NCBI GenBank assembly: GCA_018398765.1
Contig: JAHBMJ010000970.1
Span: forward strand, 5,001-37,856
Direction: 5' to 3'
Length of the DNA stretch: 32,856 bases
Source: Chromera velia
Lineage: Eukaryota; Sar; Chromeraceae
Part shown: positions 27,601-30,600 of the stretch, in pieces
Layout of the letters: each line of letters begins with the position of its first letter
Numbering within the stretch: position 1 is the stretch's first letter
The notes under the pieces: model-generated
Database searches by the model: none
What the model was told of the DNA's origin: nothing
What the model saw: the letters and a program-made list of their open reading frames with translations, nothing else
Made by a program: the position numbers and the translations under genes

Positions 27601-30600
27601 AAACTCTCTTGATGGATCCCCCGACAGATGGACACTAGACTCGAACAGCCGGGAAAAGTTGAAGCCACAAAACGGATTCATTCATCAATCAGCACTTGTC
27701 TCATTCTTCTAATAATAAAATAAATAATAATAAAACAGGCCTCATTTTTCTTTACTGCTCATCCACTGACTGACTTATGTTTTGCTTGAATTCCCCTGAA
27801 GTCGTCGACTTTGTAGATGTTCTTTTTGTCAATCAAAATGAGGTGTCTCTCTGCCACTGCCCGGCACTTTTCGTTGATCTTCGCGTTGTTCTCGTGGAAC
27901 TCGACCACATAAGCGTACACACGATCGCACTCCTTCATCACCTCTCGCACAAAGTGCTCCTTGATGTTCTGCAGTTGATGTCGATCGATCAGATCGGGCA
28001 GGCAGGCTGGGACAAAGATGAAGGAAGGAAGGACAAGAAAAAAAAAAATACGACAGAGAGGAGGGTAAAGACAGTTTGTGACAGAAAGAAAAGTACCGGT
28101 CCCTGCCTTCTTTCACCAATCTCACACCCTGAATGTATTTTGTGCATGCCTGGCAGACAGCCAGCCAGACTGACCGGAGTTGTCCACGAGAGTTTGGAGA
28201 ACCCGGGGGCGATGCGCTTGTCGAGGCTCTTGATGTGGTCAGCAAACAGCCGTCTCTGCTCAGACTGCACGCACGTACAGGAGGAAGCAATTAATTCGTT
28301 TGCATGGAGTCACATGGATAGAAAGAAAGGACTGGGGAGAGAAAACAGGAGGAGACAAAAAGGAGAGCATAGAGGCAACTCGACAGCGAAAGGACACAGA
28401 ACTGCATTGTGTGGCAGCCTCACAGAGAGAGGGGGGGATGGGGAGTATAGAGCAACCCTCCCTTCTTGTTTCAAGGTAGGGGGGGCTCTCTACACAAGGA
28501 AGGGACGAAAGGGTGGATCAGAAAGATACCTTGCAAGCACGAGACAGAAACACAACACAAACAACAAATCAAAAACGGGTCAGGAAACGAAAGAAGGAAT
28601 AAACACAAAAGCATGAAATCAAAGGAGAAAAAAGCTGACGGACCGTGAGTGCATCCAGGATAACGTTATACCACCTCACAATCTTCATCACATTCAGTCT
28701 GAGCACTCTGAGCGCCTCTCTCTGCAGGTGCATCTCATGCGCACTGTAGGGCACCACGATTCCTTTCCCCTGCAGCTTCTCCCAGTAGTAGACCTCCAAC
28801 AGGAGACGCAACACACCCTTGTCGAAGTTCAACTCCAACTGCCCACCCTTGCCACGAGCAAGCAGAGTCGAGTCGTGTCTGCACAACAGACCATGAACAA
28901 AAGAAACACAAAACCGTTTTTCAGAAAAGAAAGAAGCCAGACAGACGACCAGAGGGCCTCCTGAAACGTCAGTGTCCAAACAACTCTCTCTCTCTGAGCA
29001 GGATCGAGGAGGAACTTCAGCGGGAATCAAGGTCATAAAAAATAACCACACTTTCACTATGACTTTCCATTGATTCCTTTGGGCTTTCTCTCTGTCACCC
29101 CCCCACCGCCCCCACCTGAGGAGCAGAGCCGTGTTCAGTCTCTTGGAGAAGTCCCCCGTGCCCATCTGTGCGAGCTCTGCCGACCACTCCTCGAACTCTC
29201 CCCTCACAAACGCGTCCAACTGAGCCATCAGGGCCTCGTACTGCTCCAAAGCGTTCTGCAGCATCCTCAGCATGGAAGGGGCAAGCAGAATCTATCCATT
29301 CATTGTGTTCAATTAGAGACGTACAGCTGTCTGTGTTCGTTTCCTCATTCCGTCCATCGGGGGGATCGGCACACATCCATCCATCCATCCATTCATCCAT
29401 CCATCCATCCATCCATTCATCCATCCATCCATTCATCCATCCATCCATCCATCCATCCATTCATCCATCCATCCATTCATCCATCCATCCATCCATCCAT
29501 TCATCCATCCATCCATCCATTCATCCATTCATCCATCCAATCATCCATCCATCCATTCATCCATCCATTCATCCCTCCATCCATCCATTCATCCATCCAT
29601 TCATCCATCCATCCATTCATCCATCCATCCATCCATCCATTCATCCATTCATCCATCCATTCATCCATCCATTCATCCATCCATCCATCCATCCATCCAT
29701 TCATCCATCCATCCATCCATTCATCCATCCATCTATCCATTCATCCATCCATCCATTCATCCATCCATCCATCCATTCATCCATCCATCCATCCATTCAT
29801 CCATCCATCCATCCATTCATCCATCCATTCATCCATTCATCCATCCATTCATCCATCCATCCATCCATCCATCCATTCGTCGGTTCCTCTTGATTGTCTT
29901 CTTAATTGTATTTGGTGTGGAAAGAAAAGGAAACAAAAAGACCCTTGAGCCTGCCTGCCACTGCGTCTGTCTCTTTGTCTGCCTATCTATGTGAGCCCCC
30001 CCCCCCCCGAAAGAGAAACAGACCGACCTCTGCCTCCCTTCCTGTGGTGAGATACCACAACGCCTCCAATTTGGATCTGGCCCTAAAGAGTCTCTGCTGC
30101 ACCCCTCTTGCCCAAAGTGCAGACCCAGAATGGTTCGGGTGCGTGTACTGCACAGACAGGACGCCCTCCCTCCTCTTCCTGAACGTCTCCAGCTCCCGCT
30201 TGGCCAAAGAGATCTCCTGTTGGAAGAGGCCCCAGAGCTCCTCTGTCTTCTTCTCCACAAACGCCTTGATGCGGGGACGCTGCAGTGGAGGGAGGGGAAG
30301 GGGAAGGAAGGGGAAAAGGGTTCATGCATGCACTTATTTTCACATATTGTGTATGAAGAATTGTGTATGAAAATGAATGCATGAATGGATGCGGGGACGC
30401 TGCAGCGGAGAAAGGGAAAGGGGAAGGGAGGGGAAAGGGTTAAGAAGACAAGTGCGACTGTTCGGGTTTCTCGAGTCGGAAAGGGCAAAAAAAAAAGAGA
30501 GAGAAGGAAACCAGACAAAAGAGCGGGAAGCCAATCACCCCCCTACCCCCCCAGCGCATAAACGCGCACCGCCCCACCCAGGCACCCGGCCATGCACCGA

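Noticed and set aside
29070-29948. Long open frame of HPSI repeats on the plus strand (and a WMDGW-type frame on the minus strand)
   Set aside because: Produced entirely by the CATC/CATT tetranucleotide satellite. No start context, no homology, and it lies inside an intron.
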